From Isoetes taiwanensis (Eukaryota > Streptophyta > Lycopodiopsida > Isoetales > Isoetaceae): DNA of 64,000 nt. Shown here piece after piece: positions 45,760 through 57,264 of the stretch (within the stretch, counting starts at the first letter, position 1; each line of letters starts with the position of its first letter). The notes below the pieces were generated by a model, which ran no database searches, was not told the origin of the DNA, and saw nothing but the letters and a program-made list of their open reading frames with translations. The stretch covers positions 12,214,407 through 12,278,406 of the forward strand of contig JAJEKV010000035.1 in NCBI GenBank assembly GCA_021234155.1. The letters run 5' to 3'. A program made the translations under genes and the position numbers.

Positions 45760-47980
45760 ACATTCAAACAAAATATGAAATGATATAAAAGGGTTTTGAG
45801 AAAATACCTAAATCTGTCCTTCCCTTCAATTGTGGAATGTTCTTTGAAATGTCTCGCACAAAAACAACTACATCATGTGCATTTCTCAATGGTGTTGAAT
45901 TCCTCTTTAACATTTCATGAGTTAGTGCCCTCTTAATGACAAACTCAAAGACCATCATGTTCACTGCCTCAAGAAAAATGACTCCATCATGCATAGGAAT
46001 ACAACAATAAAAGAACAAAACATTTCGTAATACCTTTTCCATGGTATGAAGCAAAATAATTCCAATTTATTGAATGTTGGAGTTTTGGTAGTACCTACCA
46101 AGGAAATAAAATGGCCTTGCACCTTTAAACCGATGAGAGCATCCATCGACCACATAATATGCCGCTTATATTTGATGATACCTCACGCGCTAAAAATTTG
46201 CATGTTTGAGCAAGCAAAGGTGTTGCACAAATAAGGTGTCATGTTCCCTATCATCCGAGATGTAGAAATGTGTCTCTTTGATAATTCTTCTTTCATTCTC
46301 ATCTAAATGAGGATCATCTAATTTGCTTTGCATGTCTCAGATGTAATGTGTACCAAAATTGTGCAATCGATCATTCCTCCAATGAAGACTTTGGATTTCT
46401 TGTTGGATCTTGAAGGTATAATTCTCAAAGAAAGTCAATTACTGAAATAATTGAATCCTTTGAAACGCTGCCAAACAATCCCTAAATTGTTTGGCCTCGC
46501 CACCTCCCCTCATAGTTGTGTGGAATGAACCGATTCAAGACTGCCTTTTGCATTCTCAAATATCTCAAAGAACACTTGTTGATTTGTAAACCAATTTGGT
46601 TACTGGTTTTTAGAAACCTTATAACCTCCCTTATCATCGCTCTTCCACATGCTCATAGACCTACAACAAGAAAACAACAAAGAAATTACAACCAAAGACT
46701 AGACAACCTAAATAGACAATTCTCACCTTGTCATATGTCTTCCAAACCAACTTGATACCCTTTCACGGATGTCTTTTCCTTTGGACATATTGGTAACTTG
46801 CTTGGCCCACACTTTTTGCATTTTAAAGTCAAACAATCATGTGCATGCCATTCATCAGATTCATCTCGTGCACATACTAGTGACCTCCAAAGCTCACTAG
46901 TTGAACCATAGGTGCACTTTCTTGACATGCATGTTGGTCCAGGCCCACAGACCTCACAAGTGCACTTGCAACCAACACCATGTATTTTTTCATCATGTCT
47001 GACTTTGTTAATTGCAACTCTTACAAAGTCTGCTTTCATATGATACACACAAAGAAAGACGCCTCTCTATCCTTAACCTTCCTAACATAGGGAGGTTTCA
47101 ATGCATGGAATAGTGAAAAAGAGACCTCAAACTTTGGATATTCACTTCTGAAACGTTGGTAGAAAGTGACCTGCAAGACATGCAACCAACAATTAGCATT
47201 AGACATTTTGAAGACAGTCCAGCAATAAAGAATAAAATACAACCAAGAAATAAAACACAACCAATAAATATTCTAACCTGAGTCTCTTCTAAGAAGTGTA
47301 GTGGATGCATAATTTTCTTCCCTTTAGATAATCTGATCTTTAAAACATGTTTCTTGGAAGGAGACACTCTAGTGTTGTTCCTCCAAAAGTCAACTATGAA
47401 TTTTCTTTCATCATAAGAAAGTTTGTCAATTCTTGTGCTTTTCTTGAACATGGACCATGGGCCATCACCATGTTCAGCAGCCTAACCTTCTATTAACCGC
47501 AAATCGTAATAATTTTCCCCTGCTTAGATTCATTTGTTTGGCAAAAGCACATTTGTTAGTATCAAGACTAACCGCAAAAGACATTGCAAAGACTTCCGCT
47601 CTCCAAGTATCGGTGGTTTTGAGTACTTATGTGCTTCAAAAAGAATCCCTCGATTTTTAACAATCATTTCCATTGTTTTCACTTCTTTTGTGCATGGAAC
47701 ACCAAGTTCTGGCACCCACTTGGCAGCACCACTTAGGATTTCTTTTCTGTCAGCAGGTTTAGCTTTTTCAAAAATTTGATTCAATACTTTCCCTACTTCT
47801 TTGACAGCTTTCTTTTTTTTTCCTTGAGGTAAGTAAACCTTTTTCGTGAGTCGCATCATCCGCACCAAAAAATTTTTTCCTTTTTTTTTTTCTTTGAATC
47901 CTTCTTATCTCAAAGAAATTTTTTTTTTTTGAGCATAACTTCCAATGAATGTTGGCGTGACATGTTCTCACAACCTTCAT
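45760..47980 (-). pseudogene. DDE-like transposase of the 7-kb transposon, decayed
   Basis: Minus-strand blocks in order. 47868-47530 has a Lys-rich N-terminus (KAKPADRKEILSGAAKWVPE). 47451-47278 reads YDERKFIVDFWRNNTRVSPS and ends EETQ. A GT-AG intron (47277-47171) follows, then 47170-47050 (VTFYQRFRSEYPKFEVSFSLF, LKPPYVR) and a one-base shift into 47048-46731, a Cys-rich block (CKCTCEVCGPGPTC, LKCKKCG). The catalytic-looking part has IDF-x-ENYTF (about 46420), EIQSLHW, YISDDREHDTLFVQH (about 46270), and VDGCSHRFKGARPFYFL (about 46120), then a frame at 46054-45764. These motifs match a family of uncharacterised transposase-like proteins found in mosses, cnidarians and other eukaryotes. The two aspartates would be the metal ligands of a DDE fold. 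Multiple frameshifts and stops. Confidence 0.6.
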
Positions 47981-48029
47981 TCAAGCAGAATCAAGATTCA
48001 ACCAATTTAATCTTAATTACCAAGTGTGT

Positions 48030-48110
48030 AGAAAAATAAGTCAAAGATAGTTATGTGCATGAAAAATAAGTCAAAGATAGTTATGTGTAGAAAAATAAGT
48101 CAAAGATAGG
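48030..48110. repeat. Three-copy short tandem repeat
   Basis: AAAAATAAGTCAAAGATAG occurs three times within 80 bases, inside the 7-kb transposon upstream of its transposase gene. Confidence 0.85.
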
Positions 48111-49104
48111 TGTTACCTCGAATTGTTTGAAGCATCCGGTCTTCCAAGATCCGATGCAAACAAGTCCGAAAGTGGAAATATTCTTAAATGTTGTCAATCA
48201 AGATAGAATACATATGTAAAAGTCAAAGCATATTAGAGGAAACAAACCTTCTTGTTCTAAACAAAACGAATCCATGGTAGGCTCAAAGAACATCTCCATC
48301 AAAACATTTGAAGGCATGAAATCTGACAAGAAGCATTTGGCAGCTCCCCAAAATCATAATGAAGAAGATCCGTAATTATCGACATGATCTTCCAAATAAT
48401 CAGATTCTCGCATCAAATAAATTGAAAGTTAAATTTCATCTTTCAGCACCACAACAGCACAGTCCTTTACATGTGCTGAATTGGGTTCGGATTCCCTCAC
48501 TAAATTTGAGGAATGTTTATACCTGCAGGTAAGGAAGTATTTGCCTTGGTTTGTGGTACTTTGTTCTCAGAAAAATTCTTTGAGAATGTTGAACAGCAAT
48601 TGGAAAAGTGCTTTGATTGCTCTACAAATTGCAGCGGCCGGAATAGAGTCTCCCCAAGATCAAACTTGCATGAATTCTTTGCTAATGAAGCTAGGAAAGC
48701 TTTTTTCCAGTCGGAAACCATAGCTTTCCTGCTCCAAGCAAGAAACACAATTCTGCATCAAAGAAATGTTAATTCCGCCAATTTCCATTTCGAAAGCAAC
48801 CTACCCTTCCAGGATCGCTGAGTTGGCTTCAATCAAGGTCCTTGATTGATCTTGAAGGCCAACGAATTCTCCCGCTCCCCGGAATAGCTATGGCGGGTGA
48901 CGCGCGAGAAGGGTGACGTTTTTGGTGAAGGGTTGAAGAAGGCCGAACAGCACTTCACCAGCACTAGTGTCGCGACATGTTTTTTTGAACATGTCAAATG
49001 AAAATACACCCTATTCTCTATTAGCTTTAAAGCAATATGATACATTTAAACCCAACTAAACAAGTCTTATTAATTTGCATCAATAGCATGCATCACTTCT
49101 TCCT

Positions 49105-49142
49105 CCGTGGACGTTAAAAAAAACTATTCTATTCTATTCTTC
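49105..49142 (+). mobile_element. Very short LINE-tail copy with (ATTCT)n
   Basis: CCTCCGTGGACGTTAAAA followed by three ATTCT-type units. It is the same core as the 3' end of the LINE ending at 38876, with a different tail. Confidence 0.5.
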
Positions 49143-49354
49143 GAACGGAAAGATAAGAAGCAAAACTAACTACTCATAAGAAGCAAAGCTTGCTTATGAA
49201 ATATTGGCACCAAGAAATGCAATGCCAACATGACTTGCTTCTCAATCTCTGCACAATTGGCAAACCAAAAGATAAAAGATCATAGTTGCGTCGAGATGAT
49301 TTAACGCTAACATATGTGTCTAATCGGGCAAAGACATCCATTCCAGCATACAAT

Positions 49355-52300
49355 TGTGGCGTCCCCTATCCATATACGGTGCACTCACCGTATACAAACA
49401 GGAGTTCATCCCCCATACCAGCTCCATACTGATACAGGGCCCTCCACGTATCACTGCAACCTTGATGAGTTCCAGTTGGAAGAATGAAGGGGTCATTTAC
49501 CCTGTCTCCCTCATGGCCTACCTAGCTGCGGAAGCGTAAACATACATGTCAGTATATAATATCAACATCACATAACCATCTCGAAGGATGGTTCATCACA
49601 TACCTGCATAGACAAAGATCAGCACATCACATAGGGGAATCCTACCCATGGCTCAGACTCAATGGGATGACTGGCGGCTTGGGTCTCCAGAGTTCATTGC
49701 AGCCAGAATTCATGGCAATGGATTTGGCTGGCATAAGAACATGGCTTAGGGTAGTCCACACCATCCGCCCCTCCTCCCGCACACTTTGCGAGTAGGTTGA
49801 AAAGTGTTGGGACTGGACCAGTAGCCCGCGGATGCATAGCCAAGGGGCTATTCCCCGGGTTGCATCTCCCGATTCCATGGGGCGGTAGGGATCACTCCCT
49901 CCGAGATCTACATGCCGACTCAAGGTGACTAGAGGGCCACTTTGCCCTTTTATTCGACTTGAACCCAATGGAGAGTGACGATCACTCCACCCGCAGTGTC
50001 GAGCCCATGCCTTACCCACACTTTCGGTGGCAAGCCATTAGACCTAGTCCACAATGATCCCCTCGGTAGGCCTTACACACGGAGGGATCGTTCAAGAGTC
50101 GAAACACGAACCTCCTTATAAGCCGGTCCGCCCTTCACCCACAACCGTGTGGCTCTTGTACACAGGGCGAATTTACAAGTGTGCTAAAGAGGCTAGCTAG
50201 GAGCATCAACTACCGGTTTTAGGGTCTCTACCCCTTCCCAATACAATGAGTCCACAGAGATACATCATCATACATATCACGGAAGAACTAAAGAACAAGA
50301 TCTAATCTATATCATAGAGTTAGGTTCTTTAGTTAGAGCTTCAGTATCTAGAGATCTAGATGGTTGCTATGGGCAATTTAATAGGCTAAACCTACTTGAT
50401 TCGGAAGGACTGGAAGACGGTTTAGGCTATTAAATTGACGAAAATACCCTGATCCCCGCTCGCTCCTCCTGCTCAAACTTGACCATCCCCGCTCTGCGCT
50501 AGAAGATGAAGCTAGATTGGGAAACTAACGAGCTGGTTCGGGCCGAGACAGAAGTCGGGATGCGATTTTGACTCCTGGAGCAAGCAAAACAGAGCCCTAA
50601 AACCCTATGGACGAAAATGGCAAGTTAGGGTTTCCTTAACCTATATAGACAAAGGGTTAGGGCTAGGGTTCCCATTATGCCCTTTAGGCATGTGGGATAA
50701 TTGGATGTGGCCCCACTTATATTAAATAAGTGGCCTAGGATATCCACGTGGATAAATGTGTACACATGGATAAATGTGTACACATTGACACACACATGGA
50801 TAAGTGTGCACATGAGCAAATGTGCCCATAATTAAATGCACACACCTTGCAACGACACACTGCATATAGGGACGTTGAGCGGTCACCGCATTCCTTACGA
50901 TGGACATACACATTAAGGAGGAGCATCTTTTTCAAGGGATCACATCGACAAACACTCTTTGCAACCTGACCTTTGTCCCTCTATGCATGTCGGTCTCTCT
51001 GGCAAGTACAGCATCATGGCTCTCCTCCCTGCTGGCCATGTTGTCGAGATGATGGATCCTTATATCTGCGCAGCTTGAACCTTGAGTTGAAAAACTACCT
51101 GCCTTAGATATACTCTTGTCGTTGAATAGCCTGACTATTATATTGAACTCTCTTTTTGCGAAGGTGCTTCAGTTGCTATCCTTGTCGTTAAGGTGTCGAA
51201 TGCTTCTACCTTGGGCGTTTGATGTGCCACATGTCGGAGATACGATCGGCTTCTTCTCTTCTAATTACTGGTAGGAGTACCTGACGAAGCCATCACCTAG
51301 TTGTTGAAGGCATATCTCCTCGTCCCAGTGCCTTTCGTAAGTGCATCTCCATCTAATACACGTGTCATAGCGCATCACCCTATATTACCACAAGGTGGAA
51401 TTATGGTCGTCGAGATGTTGCCTTCTTAGTTGGCTCGTTGATGTCGGGTCATTCCTCCTTCTATTGTTGAGGCCACTCGTGTCATAAGTTCGTCAAGTGT
51501 TGCTGCTGCCACAAAGGTAGTGTTGCGTCCTGGCGATGTCCTGGTGCAGCGCTGATGATCTTGACATGATCGTTGTTGTCTCTTATTCTGACATTGGGTG
51601 GACGAGTGGTCTTCTACTTGAGGGCACTTCCCGAAGTGTTTGGAGTCGAAGGTTTGCTTGGGCTCTGGTCGTTTCTCCCTCGTACTTGCTCTTCCATTTT
51701 GATCTTGGGCTATAGTTGTGCTTCCTTGCTTCCTCATTTGGTAGTCGAAGTGAAGGAGCTTCCTGATCTAAGCGCTAAATCCGTAAAACATGACTTTAAA
51801 CTCATGTTTCTCCACTATATCTGTGAGCACCCGAGATATACAATAGACATATACGCATTTACATTGGGATTTTAATTCATCCACTTTTTCAAAACAACTA
51901 CGAAGATCTACTTAAATGTTTATACTCCTTTAGGGTTTTCCCTCCTCCTATCGCGTTTGATCCTTCGGTTTTGCTGCATCTTCTTCGTTCTGGTTGACTC
52001 CGGGATTCCTTGAGATGCTGCTACTATTGTTGAGCTTCATGTCTGATCCGAGCTCGTCACCCCAAGTTGCGAAGAGTGTTCGTCGATGTGATCCCTTGAA
52101 AAAGATGCTCCTCCTTAATGTGTATGTCCGTCGTAAGGAATGCGGTGACCGCTCAACGTCCCTATATGCAGTGTGTCGTTGCAAGATGTGTGCATTTAAT
52201 TATGGGCACATTTGCTCATGTGCACACTTATCCATGTGTGTGTCAATGTGTACACATTTATCCATGTGTACACATTTATCCATGTGGATATCCTAGGCCA

Positions 52301-52713
52301 CTTATTTAATATAAGTGGGGCCACATCCAATTATCCCACATGCCTAAAGGGGATAATGGGAACCCTAGCCCTAACCCTTTGTCTATATAGGTTAAGGAAA
52401 CCTTATCCCATTATCCCCTTTAGGCGTGTGGGATAATTGGATGTGGCCCCACTTATATTAAATAAGTGGCCTAGGATATCCACATGGATAAATGTGTACA
52501 CATGGATAAATGTGTACACATTGACACACACATGGATAAGTGTGCACATGAGCAAATGTGCCCATAATTAAATGCACACACCTTGCAAGTTGCCCCCTAG
52601 GGTGCTACTTGCTCGGCTACACGTCGGGGTACACGTCAATCGAGATGGCGTGTACGCATGACGAGGCAGTACAGTATACATCTTAGGACCGTATACTGTG
52701 CTGGAACGTCACA
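49355..52713 (-). repeat. Long LTR (3.36 kb, rearranged) of an LTR element
   Basis: The left boundary is TGTGGCGTCC at 49355 and the right boundary ACGTCACA at 52713. Directly right, read on the minus strand, is a purine tract (GGTGGGGAGAA) before TGTGACG, as expected before a 3' LTR. It holds a TATA-like CTATATAGG (about 50640) and a large rearrangement: 50630-50965 and 52075-52405 are inverted copies, and 52406-52590 is a third copy in the first orientation. The 1.1 kb between has a broken frame at 51737-51426. Only one LTR of this element is in the window. Confidence 0.55.
52180..52590. repeat. Near-perfect long hairpin, arms about 182 bp
   Basis: The arm 52180-52361 (from TGTGTGCATTTAATTATGGG to GGGGATAATGGGA) and the arm 52406-52588 are almost exact reverse complements around a 44-base loop. 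Within each arm the string ATCCATGTGTACACATTT is itself repeated. A transcript would fold into a long double-stranded RNA. Confidence 0.85.
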
Positions 52714-54619
52714 TTCTCCCCACCTTGAAATGATGCTGTCCGCAGCATCGTGGGTCTCCTCACCTTGGGATCTTCTTAACCTGCAATCAACTTGATGCAT
52801 ACAATTTATTATTATTATACTTACACAATTATTACTCTAAGGTAATGTTTAAGACATTACTGTACTATTTCATTATCAAATTAACTTATCACTTCATACT
52901 TAATCAACGCCAGGTAATTACTAACCTTACTTAATACAACATTTAAGTTTATCAAAGTTTATCAATTTCATACAAAATTTACACTTGCAAGGTACTCTTC
53001 GTCCCTTGCAACACGTTTTAACAAAATTTGTGTTGCAAGTCTTTGCACCTTGAAATCCTGCATTAATTTTACAATTACATCCTTACTAGCTTACACAAGA
53101 TTTAAGCGATTAGTTTCAATGGTAGAAATCACAACTACTCTAGAACTATTTATGCAAGTGCTCGTGATGCGACTCCCCGCCGGTTCTTCGTTCTCATTGG
53201 CCTCCTGGATTCACACCACGCTAGAATATTAATGTAAAGTTGGTTATAAGGGAACCACCCCATCTATCTACATGAATGCATGACTAATCTTCCGGCGTAG
53301 GAAGAGGATGCTTCTTCCATCGTGGCCGTGGAGACAACGCCCTATAATGCCTATATGCCGCTCATGCCTACACCTTTAGTTGCCTGAGACGTGGAGGATA
53401 GGGTCCTTCCCATATTTGGGCGTGAAGGATAGGGGCCTCCCCGTAGGCATTGACTAGAGGTGCTTTCCTATCAATGCATTCCTGAATGACCTCTTATCTC
53501 TCGAGGTCGTCTACTTCCGTGGGACGGAAGTAGACTTTTTAATCTACCTTCCACTCATCCAAGCGGAACCGCGGTCATGCCTACATTGACATTACACCAC
53601 GTCCTAGAGATCACCGTAGTGGTCCCATCATCGGTAAATACGCATGCAACCCATACCTGGCATAGGTTGCATGCGTAGATTAATCTTAACTACACATGAA
53701 ATTAATCTAAACACAAATCGACATGCCTGAGCCGATTTTTGCTGGCTCCTTTAATGCATGTGATTAACATAATTACCCTAAGGTAATATTTATGAATTAA
53801 CATTATCATAGTATCGGATACATTACTTCCGATAGTACAATTATATTTACTCTAAGCTTTGCAATATTTAACGACTTTTAGATCGCGATTATTTAAACAA
53901 TAACCCTGATTTAGACCTATTGTTAGATAGACAAGGTTTTTAATTATCATACACAAGAAATAGATGTGCTTCTTATTCTCTTCCTTGGGTCCTGCATTAC
54001 CCTTGGAAGTGTATCCCTAAGATGCACTTAAGTATATCTTAATTCTATTTTCTATTTATATTTATAAGGACCCGAGGTCATATAACTATCCTTGGAAGGA
54101 ATTGCATCCTTGCGAAGGATTAATTATACCTCACATTATCGTTGTTAGTAAACTTATTTCCCTATGATACATATACGTACAGCAAATTCTATGCAGTTAT
54201 TAGGATCTATATTTAACTTATCAACAAGACACATTAAAGCTTATAATACATGCGCACGCCTTACCTAAGGCTAGAACGCATCCACCCATTGAGCCGGCGT
54301 CGAGTAATTTTGGAGATGACTTGGTCGTTGCATTGCTCCCATAGTTTTGCTCCACTTCATTGGTATAGTTAGCTACTACGTCAGTCTCGCACGTTGAAGG
54401 CCTTCTGAGCACTAAGGTATCTATCTATCTTACGCTCTATTCGCTTCGGCCATTGCCGGAGTGAACTCTATTCGACGGGTCGGTCAATTCGATGCAAGTA
54501 CGTTCAATAAAAAAAATTGAGCCCTCCCACTTTCTTTGAAAAGAAAATGGTCCTGCACCCCTTCAATGACGTTGTACATAACGTCATATCTATTCTCTCC
54601 CCTTAAGAGGTTATACGCT
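52714..54619 (-). other. Interior of the LTR element, apparently non-coding
   Basis: No pol or gag wording was found on either strand. Features seen are a purine tract at the LTR junction, a hairpin GTCTACTTCCG...CGGAAGTAGAC at 53508-53535, and a palindrome TGACGTTGTACATAACGTCA near 54568-54589. It stops at the chromovirus insertion and presumably continues from 62899. It could be the interior of a large non-autonomous derivative. Confidence 0.4.
54615..54619. repeat. Target-site duplication ACGCT (left)
   Basis: Identical to 62894-62898 on the other side of the chromovirus. Confidence 0.92.
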
Positions 54620-56460
54620 TGTTACGAACCAAAATTTTAGTACCAAAAATTTCGATTTGTATTCACATCAAACCATCAGAGTACACATAACAAGTACTGC
54701 CTCCCACGAGGCTATATACATGAAGGCCACGTATACAGATAACAAGATGACAACATAAGATAACTATACACACGCATGCTCCGCCAGCTATCAAACAGCC
54801 TGCACAAGCTTCCACGTGTTAGTAACATGCATAAGAGTTATCCAGTAGTGTCAACATGAAGCAACGACTGACGGACTGCAAGAACACACATATGGAATCC
54901 ACCACACACACCATAGCATCTGCCAAGCAGACACACCCCACCATATCCAGACAGTACGTCGTCTAGAACCCCCGCACTGGTGGATCCAATGTAAGGGAGA
55001 AACTGCAAGCATCATAGGGACCCAGGCCATTAGACTGTTGGTTCCACCCATCACCGTCCCATACCAGTGATGAGCTTCGCCTCACTAACGCCAATGGTTC
55101 CTAATAAGATCAGCCACACTCATGTGTAACAATGCCATGCACAAAACTCCCTTGGATCAGCACTCATCATGCTAACCCCAGTATCATCAAGATACATACT
55201 GAGCATAACTCAATGCTAGGGGTCTCGCTTTCACTAGACTGTTGATGTTAATATAGTGTCGCCCCATACCAACACTACATCACATCGCACTAGCACTCAA
55301 GATCCCTTCAAGGCGAGCATTACACTAAGGCAACACTCCCGAGGGTATTCAAAAGAGGAGGTTTAGCAGCTCTAGAATAATCGCAATGGCCAGCCAGCAC
55401 CCTCCACGGTTGCTATTGCACCTTCTTCTTTGGGCGGAAGAAACCAAGTAGCATTCACGCTTCTCGGCATGTACTACAAGCCTTCAAGGGAAGGGGTTTA
55501 GCCATTCATAGGTTTCGAGTTACGGTTTACTTCTAGTTCCAGGGAACAAGCCCACACTAGTTATTATGAAGCCTTTTAATCATGGTAATCCATAATCACT
55601 GTGTTCAGTACAGTAAACATGACCCCGAGGCCACAACCGAATTACATCCAGTTCAGGACTTACCGAGACAAGGCTTCTCTGCTGTAACTCCAATCCAACA
55701 GATTGTAACCGCTTCACCTTCTGAATTTCCTTTCCTTGCAAGTGGATTCCTCTATCAGATAACCCAACCGGCTACTGCAGTCTTCCGGCTTCTTCCTCCT
55801 TAACCAGCTGCCCTCCAACAGTCTGGCTTTTCCCCCTGATCTGAGAGCCTGCCAATCATGGCTAAACCACGTGGCATCACCCCAACAAGGCAGGTGATCC
55901 TACCGGATCCAAAATCCGCCCGACAGCCCCTGATTCGCCTATCCACAATCCGCCTCGCCAGAACAACAAGCCCGCCTTTACAAATGAAAGCACACGCCCA
56001 CTGGCGGGGGGCCACGTGGCAAAGATCTCTCGCAGGAGGGCAATCCTCCGCAACAGATCCGGTGGCTCGAGTCCGCCTCCGCCCGGCTGCTTTATGTTAC
56101 AGGGAAGGCACGCAGGTGGCATCCCCCGATTTTAAGGGTGCTCACCTTTTCCACACCCAATGGATTTAAAAACCATTAAGTTAACTTTTGTTTCATGGGT
56201 TATTCAACCCAATAAAACATTGCCCCACCCTTATAATAATTTCATAGGGTGCTTAGGCAACCACGCAACTAATTCCAACACGATAATTAGTTGCGCCCCT
56301 AGTCTAGGATCTACTAGGTGCACCATACCCTAAACTAGAGAACAACATGCGACCACAACACATCTATGGTCCAATTACCATAGAGCATTCCATTATGCCA
56401 AACATTAATGTGCATGCACAAAATATAACAATGGTCTGTTAAAAATATTTAGGCATAACA
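54620..56460 (-). repeat. 3' LTR of chromovirus
   Basis: Partner of 61053-62893, same length. The differences cluster in 55760-56110. Confidence 0.95.
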
Positions 56461-57258
56461 TTACTCCCCCCCGTCGCCTCTGAGACAGGTCTATGTTTCC
56501 ACTTCACCAGAAATTCCATCTGGTCTCTTTGGCGGATCCGCACTATCCGGGAATTCAATATTCTTTCAGGGGTAGGGATTCTATCCAACTCCACCATGTG
56601 TTCCTGCGAAGGCACAACATTCGCGTCTTTCCCCAGAGCTGGTCGCAACTGGCTCACATGGAAAACCGGATGAATGTCCACATTATCTTGGAAGTTGCAA
56701 CTTGAAGGCAACATCACTATATTTCTTCAAAATCTTATAAGGACCATCAGATCTTGGGGAGAGCTTTGGTTTCTTTCCCGCAAGCAATGGCGTGATTGCT
56801 TTTCTTTTCAGATTTGCAGGGAAGACCACACGCGAAGGTACACCATCCGACCCTCATGCAGGCTTCGATCGGGGCTCTTGACAAATTGGCGCTGCCCCTT
56901 GCCCGGATCCCCGGGCCTGTCTCATATGCAATTGACACAACCCAAGTGTCACATCCATGCCTTCAAGCATACTTATAGCAAAGATCGCGGTTTTCAGCCC
57001 TTCAAAACCAAGCGATACAGTCCTTCCTCGATTTCTCCCAAACATAGCCACAAACGGGCTAGTTTTGATGCTCTGTTGGAACCCATTATTGTAAGCAAAC
57101 TCCACAATAGGCAAATAGTCCTCCCATCTGGATTGCTGAGTGGCCACATAAGATCTCAGCATATCCTCTAGAATCTGATTCACTCTTTCAGTTTGCCCAT
57201 CCGTTTCCGGATGATCTCCACTAGAGAACTGAAGAGTGCACTTTAATGCAGAGAACAA
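56439..57258 (-). pseudogene. Chromovirus integrase C-terminus and chromodomain
   Basis: Frame 57258-56854 continues the integrase core (SGDHPETDGQTERVN, the conserved Glu region, then FAYNNGFQQSIKTSPF). After a frame change, 56717-56439 gives VFHVSQLRPALGK and a chromodomain (PERILNSRIVRIRQRDQMEF, LVKWKHRPVSEATGG). The chromodomain steers insertion to particular chromatin. The frame runs through the polypurine tract to end at the LTR edge. Breaks at about 57260 and between 56854 and 56717 disable it. Confidence 0.88.
56461..56472 (-). promoter_or_regulatory. Polypurine tract of chromovirus
   Basis: Minus strand GGGGGGGAGTAA abuts the TGTTATGCC start of the 3' LTR. Confidence 0.85.
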
Positions 57259-57264
57259 TTCGCG

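Larger units (their letters stand above)
41978..49011. mobile_element. 7.0-kb DNA transposon with TIRs, TATT TSD, two convergent genes
   Basis: Ends are inverted: GGGTGTTTTTATGCTTGACA at 41978 and, on the minus strand from 49011, GGGTGTATTTTCATTTGACA. The flanks are TATT on both sides (41974-41977 and 49012-49015), consistent with a 4-bp target duplication. Inside are a plus-strand decayed gene (about 42360-44155; coiled coil and RING-like block), a minisatellite (44336-44830) and a minus-strand decayed transposase-like gene (about 45760-47980). Both genes point inward. A 4-bp duplication fits the Sola group among known superfamilies, but I cannot confirm membership from sequence alone. Confidence 0.65.
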
